From assembly GCA_009885355.1 (NCBI GenBank), contig VFKW01000107.1, positions 1-8,968 on the forward strand: a stretch of DNA of 8,968 bases, given 5' to 3'. The position numbers were made by a program, and so were the translations under genes. The notes below the pieces were generated by a model. It was not told the origin of the DNA and ran no database searches. It saw only the letters and a program-made list of their open reading frames with translations. Position 1 is the stretch's first letter. Every line of letters starts with the position of its first letter. The stretch comes from Candidatus Berkelbacteria bacterium. Lineage in GTDB: Bacteria > Patescibacteriota > UBA1384 > VFKW01. Shown piece after piece: positions 6,431 to 8,968 of the stretch.

Positions 6431-6540
6431 TACTAATTTTAACATAAAACAATAATATAGTAGGATTTTATGTCATTTATTAAGCGATCGCTTACTAAAT
6501 GACATATGATTTTGTGATAACAAATTATAGATTGAAAATT
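6431..6540. repeat. Palindromic MITE/REP-like element, copy 1
   Basis: The core 6469-6506 is a 38-bp palindrome with 18 of 19 positions paired, centred on GCGATCGC (6484-6491) and bounded by TATGTCATTTA and its complement. Similarity to 8360-8462 continues outside the core: leftwards through TAATTTTA.CATAAA, and rightwards to ATAGATTG followed by AATT. Outer AATTTT/AAAATT strings also face each other. It lies between the Nudix gene and the small membrane protein gene; the remaining spacer (6394-6599) shows nothing more. Confidence 0.75.
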
Positions 6541-6599
6541 GCGGCTAGGCTAGAAAATTTAAATATAAAAAAATTCAGATATCCAGTCAATCTTTTTGG

Positions 6600-6854
6600 T
6601 TATTTTTTATTTCTCTTTTGTAAAAAATAACCAATTATTGCTATTACGCACGCAAGAAGTAATAAATATGACCCATAGATTATCCCCATCATAATCACAT
6701 ACACGCGAGCACTTATAAAACCAGAGTCGTTTTCTTTAATGATCAATGAGTACAAATATGACCCGCCCGGCAGTATTATCAATCCTGTTATAATTAGGCC
6801 CCAAACAACCATTCGCAATTTATCCATCTTCTTCCCTTTTTTCTCTCCACTCAT
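6600..6854 (-). CDS. Small two-helix membrane protein, function unknown
   Basis: An 84-residue protein with a very basic start (MSGEKKGKKMDK), a first membrane helix at about residues 13-37 and a second at about 50-77, ending in QKRNKK. Positive charges at both ends suggest that N and C termini face the cytoplasm with a short outside loop (KENDSG region). I do not recognise a family. The start is supported by GGAG five bases before the ATG; Met10 is a possible alternative with a weaker site. It has no obvious operon partner, since the gene upstream is a restriction-gene relic followed by a probable terminator. Small size keeps certainty moderate. Confidence 0.55.
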   Translation of the reverse strand: MSGEKKGKKMDKLRMVVWGLIITGLIILPGGSYLYSLIIKENDSGFISARVYVIMMGIIYGSYLLLLACVIAIIGYFLQKRNKK

Positions 6855-6920
6855 ATTATCTCCATATAAATTATATATATTAATTCACTTATAGTTTACC
6901 CAATTTAATACTACATTTAT

Positions 6921-6942
6921 AAATAAAAAACAGCAATGCTGT
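6921..6942 (-). terminator. Probable terminator after the regulator/hsdR-relic unit
   Basis: Read on the minus strand, ACAGC-ATT-GCTGT (within 6930-6942) is followed by TTTTTATTT. The stem is short (5-6 bp), but the T run is good and the position, between the relic and the small membrane gene, fits. Confidence 0.5.
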
Positions 6943-6952
6943 AAAAATAACA

Positions 6953-6988
6953 ATCATCACGACCCCGCTATAGCGGGATGGCGATGAT
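6953..6988. repeat. Nested palindrome beside the hsdR relic
   Basis: A perfect 14-bp palindrome CCCGCTATAGCGGG (6964-6977) is enclosed by ATCATC (6953-6958) and GATGAT (6983-6988). It lies about 50 bases past the last recognisable hsdR codon and may mark the edge of the DNA that replaced the rest of that gene. Confidence 0.6.
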
Positions 6989-7037
6989 CCGGAGTGGATG
7001 AAATTGTATTTTTTTGTAAATGGAGATGGGGGAAAAG

Positions 7038-7154
7038 AATTTTGTCTTCGGTAATATGTAATTCCTAAAGAACCTTTGATCCTTCGACTTCGCCCCAGCC
7101 ACTTTCTTTTAGCTTGGGATCAATATATTCGGCTCTTGTTTCTGCTTCATTCAT
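7038..7154 (-). pseudogene. hsdR: Relic of type I restriction enzyme subunit R (hsdR), N-terminus only
   Basis: The first codons read MNEAETRAEYIDPKL and then KESGWGEVEGSKVL, which is the well-known start of type I restriction endonuclease R subunits. A TAG at codon 30 (7065-7067) ends the frame, but the same frame continues with ELHITEDKI (to 7038), matching the usual REY.IT..RI continuation, so the stop is a point change where Arg normally stands. After that the similarity is lost; intact HsdR has roughly 700-1100 residues, so more than 95 percent is missing. The ATG follows the regulator stop by four bases with GGAAGA upstream, showing the two genes formed one operon. No hsdM or hsdS is present in the window. 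A 28-residue peptide could still be made, but function is unlikely. Confidence 0.8.
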
Positions 7155-7158
7155 AATC

Positions 7159-8208
7159 TTATCTTCCAGCTTCACTCTTCGCTCGATCAACCATAAATTT
7201 AACTCCCTCACTCATATTTACAGCTTCTAAAATAATTTCTGGATACTTGTTGTGGAAAACTCTGAATATTTCGTCAGCAAAAGCTTGTCCAACTGTTGGA
7301 ACCTTATCGAAATCAAAAATAATTATTTTAAACTTATCAAGACCCGATAAAACCCTCCTAGCCTGTGATCGCGAGATATGTATTCCGCTAATAGTATAAA
7401 GTTTTACTGTAATTTCAGTCTTATCAAATCCATAATCACTACCAGAAACGATATCTGTAAATTTTTTAAAAACATCATTCAGATGAAGTTTAGAATCTGT
7501 TCTGATGTTAAATATTACCCGTGTACCTTTTTTAATTTTTTCTACCTGCTGGACAAATACATCTGGAATATCGTTATTAACTAATAATTGATATCCGAAG
7601 CTATCGAGGATAAACAAATCTCCTACCTTTGAAGTAAAAAAGATCCCCTCACCTGAATGAGCTTTCGGCATTGTGGTAGTCTTCCCCTTCAAAATATCTT
7701 GGATCGCTTCCAGCTCAGATTTTAGCTTTCTTTTGTGCATTACATTGCGAAAAACCCCAATTCCACTATCCTCAATAATAAAACTAACTAGCTTATTTTG
7801 TATCGATACCTCAACATGGATTCTCTTCGATTGAGAGTGTTCGATTGCGTTATTTAGCATCTCTGAAAAAGCATAAGTAAAAATACTCTGAACATTTTCT
7901 TGAAGCTTCATCAATAAGGGAAATGATTGTTCAATAGAATTAAGGATCTTATGCTCTTCTATCCCGACATTTATCAATGTTTTTGAATATCTAAGAGGTA
8001 ATATCTCTGGATGATCCTTTGCATATTCAGGTGGGGTATAAAATGCATATCTGGTGCCACCTATTTTAATCAATTTTCCAGATAAAACTAGCTCACCTAT
8101 TAACCGATTTAAGTATTGTCTAGACACTGAAAAATTAGCTGAAAGTTCAGTTGTTGTTATTTTCCCCTTTTGAATAGCAAATTTTAATATCATATCTTTT
8201 TTTATCAT
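7159..8208 (-). CDS. Winged-HTH / GHKL ATPase / STAS-like (DUF4325) fusion regulator
   Basis: A 349-residue protein with three parts. Residues 5-55 look like a winged helix (TTELSANFSVSRQYLNRLIGEL, then a GGTRYAFY wing). Residues 105-235 are a GHKL-type ATPase: N box E116-MLNN-AIEH124, G1 box DSGIG at 147-151, G2 box HSGEG at 184-188, and GTRVIF near 228, so ATP binding should be intact. Residues 275-345 match the STAS-like DUF4325 domain (SRSQARRVLSGL, FDFDKVPTVGQAFADEIF). The pairing recalls anti-sigma kinase and anti-anti-sigma modules joined in one chain, with DNA binding added. It precedes an hsdR relic by four bases, so a role in controlling a restriction or defence operon is inferred. 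The ATG at 8208 has almost no ribosome site and a leader of only about 15 bases; the direct repeats upstream suggest self-regulation. Confidence 0.85.
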   Translation of the reverse strand: MIKKDMILKFAIQKGKITTTELSANFSVSRQYLNRLIGELVLSGKLIKIGGTRYAFYTPPEYAKDHPEILPLRYSKTLINVGIEEHKILNSIEQSFPLLMKLQENVQSIFTYAFSEMLNNAIEHSQSKRIHVEVSIQNKLVSFIIEDSGIGVFRNVMHKRKLKSELEAIQDILKGKTTTMPKAHSGEGIFFTSKVGDLFILDSFGYQLLVNNDIPDVFVQQVEKIKKGTRVIFNIRTDSKLHLNDVFKKFTDIVSGSDYGFDKTEITVKLYTISGIHISRSQARRVLSGLDKFKIIIFDFDKVPTVGQAFADEIFRVFHNKYPEIILEAVNMSEGVKFMVDRAKSEAGR

Positions 8209-8258
8209 TGTAAACCCATTGTAAACTAAATTATATTTATTGTCAACCTATTGTCAAC
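8205..8258 (-). promoter_or_regulatory. Four 11-bp direct repeats, probable operator of the fusion regulator
   Basis: Units at 8205-8215, 8216-8226, 8237-8247 and 8248-8258 share ATTGTMAAC on the + strand (M is A in the first pair and C in the second). Start-to-start distances are 11, 21 and 11 bases, so all four lie on about the same face of the helix. They cover the -35, the spacer, the leader and the start codon, an ideal place for repression by the HTH protein encoded just downstream. Confidence 0.7.
8230..8257 (-). promoter_or_regulatory. Consensus promoter of the fusion regulator
   Basis: On the minus strand TTGACA (8252-8257) and TATAAT (8230-8235) are separated by 16 bases; both hexamers are perfect. 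Transcription would begin about 15 bases before the ATG, too short for a usual ribosome site. A second TTGACA (8241-8246) lies too close to the -10 to be used and belongs to the repeat array. Confidence 0.8.
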
Positions 8259-8345
8259 TAAATCTGATTTCTTCAAGTCTTACCATAACTTTCAGGGATC
8301 TACAGTTCCCCTTCAAATGCTTTTTTAAGGATTGATTTTTTCAGC

Positions 8346-8846
8346 TCATCCAAATCCGCTACTTAATTTTACCATAAATATGATTATACCGTATGAATTT
8401 ATGTCATTTAGTGGGCGATCGCTTGTTAAATGACATAAAATTAGATATTCATAGATTGGAATTAGTGAGGTATTTGGTTGAGGAATCATTTTGCAAATGA
8501 ACCTGGAAAAGAGAACCGTCCCCTTCGACTCTATCTCAAACTTTTCAAGGCCGTCAATGTATTTATCGAGACCGCCTTGTCTCTTGCTGAAATATTCTCG
8601 AAATTTGGCATACACTTTGTAAACATTACTTTGTCGGTTTTTCAAATCTAGCTCAGACTCCTCGCCGTTCACATTAAAAATATGTTGGAGTATTTCGTTA
8701 TCCATGGTTACTGTACGAAGTTTTACACGTCTATTATCAAGGTCTTTATTAATAAGATACTGATATTCAATTTTGTCTACCGTCGTTTCCGGGTTCTTAA
8801 TTAATGATGGGTTCTTTCTGGCCATGTGGTAGATAGCAGAAATCAT
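8346..8846 (-). CDS. Truncated or rearranged protein of unknown function
   Basis: A frame of 166 codons from the ATG at 8846 that I do not recognise. The first 100 or so residues are polar and look like real protein (DKIEYQYLINKDLDNRRVKL, KVYAKFREYFSKRQGG). Both ends are suspect. At the 5' side the frame stays open into the putative left end of an IS3-family element (about 8856), so the true start may be lost. At the 3' side the last 50 codons run through a GAGAACCGTCCCC-containing stretch (8511-8523) and then through copy 2 of the palindromic element, so the C-terminus is repeat-derived. It is best read as a gene fragment between mobile sequences. No ribosome site stands out. Confidence 0.4.
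   Translation of the reverse strand: MISAIYHMARKNPSLIKNPETTVDKIEYQYLINKDLDNRRVKLRTVTMDNEILQHIFNVNGEESELDLKNRQSNVYKVYAKFREYFSKRQGGLDKYIDGLEKFEIESKGTVLFSRFICKMIPQPNTSLIPIYEYLILCHLTSDRPLNDINSYGIIIFMVKLSSGFG
8360..8462. repeat. Palindromic MITE/REP-like element, copy 2
   Basis: The core 8398-8439 is a 42-bp inverted repeat centred on GCGATCGC (8415-8422) with outer arms TTTATGTCATTTA and complement. Four of the inner positions are G opposite T, so all 21 positions can pair in a + strand RNA or single strand but not in the minus one. Flanks resemble copy 1 at 6431-6540. The spacer between it and the regulator promoter shows nothing else. Confidence 0.75.
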
Positions 8847-8855
8847 TAACAATGA

Positions 8856-8968
8856 TGTAGTATACTGGACCCAGGAATCTAGACAGCTGTATTAGATGGC
8901 AAAATGATGGTAAAATTCGGACAGAAAGGAATCAGATGAAGAAACAATTTAGCCCGAGAGAAAAAGCA
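8856..8968 (+). mobile_element. Left end of a probable IS3-family element, cut by the window edge
   Basis: From about 8856 the sequence TGTAGTATACTGGACCC, followed by a short leader and a transposase-like start, resembles the left end of IS3-type elements. The exact first base is uncertain and the other end is outside the window. Confidence 0.45.
8936..8968 (+). CDS. Probable IS3-family OrfA transposase, first 11 codons only
   Basis: The frame begins MKKQFSPREKA and runs off the window. This resembles the usual start of IS3-family OrfA proteins (M-K-basic-F-S/T-P-x-x-K-A), a small HTH protein that directs the element's transposase to its ends. AAAGGA (8925-8930) lies five bases before the ATG, a good ribosome site. 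Only 33 bases are visible, so family and integrity cannot be settled. Confidence 0.5.
   Translation, partial: MKKQFSPREKA

Noticed and set aside
7075..7105. Resemblance of GATCCTTCGACTTCGCC on the + strand to the dispersed GGATCCTTC-type repeat
   Set aside because: The same bases encode the HsdR hallmark GWGEVEGS in frame with the preceding 19 hallmark codons, so the coding explanation is stronger.
6484..8422. GCGATCGC cores as evidence of a cyanobacterium (HIP1 repeat)
   Set aside because: Only two copies occur in 9 kb, both within the same larger palindromic element, and the genes do not look cyanobacterial.
1..8968. Recoding of UGA (as in some CPR lineages)
   Set aside because: All genes read through with the standard bacterial code and none needs UGA read-through.

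Overview
The window looks like a genome segment from a small-genome, AT-rich bacterium, most plausibly a Candidate Phyla Radiation (Patescibacteria) lineage. The evidence is indirect: a divergent stand-alone PRPP synthetase, small membrane and lipoproteins, Panacea-type toxin-antitoxin genes, a Nudix enzyme, many dispersed palindromic repeats and no conventional operon context. Shine-Dalgarno sites and TTGACA/TATAAT promoters are clear, and no gene needs UGA read as an amino acid. I cannot name a phylum or species from the sequence alone.

Left part (1-3088, + strand): a consensus promoter drives a two-gene operon, a small two-helix membrane protein followed by an SPFH/band-7-like lipoprotein, closed by an intrinsic terminator. 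The lipoprotein gene is split by a complete IS1634-family (IS4 superfamily) insertion of about 1.6 kb. The insertion duplicated 73-74 bp of target, and removing it with one duplicate restores a 279-codon reading frame exactly.

Middle part (3089-6854, mostly - strand): a repeat-rich spacer, PRPP synthetase (prs), a toxin-antitoxin pair (HTH plus Panacea/DUF4065 antitoxin overlapping a RelE-like toxin) with its own strong promoter, a Nudix hydrolase, and a small membrane protein. The toxin-antitoxin pair has similar C-rich strings on both sides, and upstream of it lies a common dispersed repeat.

Right part (6855-8968, - strand): a fused regulator of winged HTH, GHKL ATPase and STAS-like (DUF4325) domains sits behind a consensus promoter embedded in four 11-bp repeats, a likely operator. 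Four bases after its stop begins a relic of a type I restriction subunit gene (hsdR), recognisable for about 39 codons with an in-frame stop at codon 30. The region therefore looks like a decayed restriction/defence locus that kept its regulator. A related palindromic element occurs twice (about 6431-6540 and 8360-8462). A truncated gene of unknown function and the beginning of what looks like an IS3-family element close the window. Overall this is accessory DNA shaped by insertion, decay and short mobile repeats, with prs as the only clear housekeeping gene.
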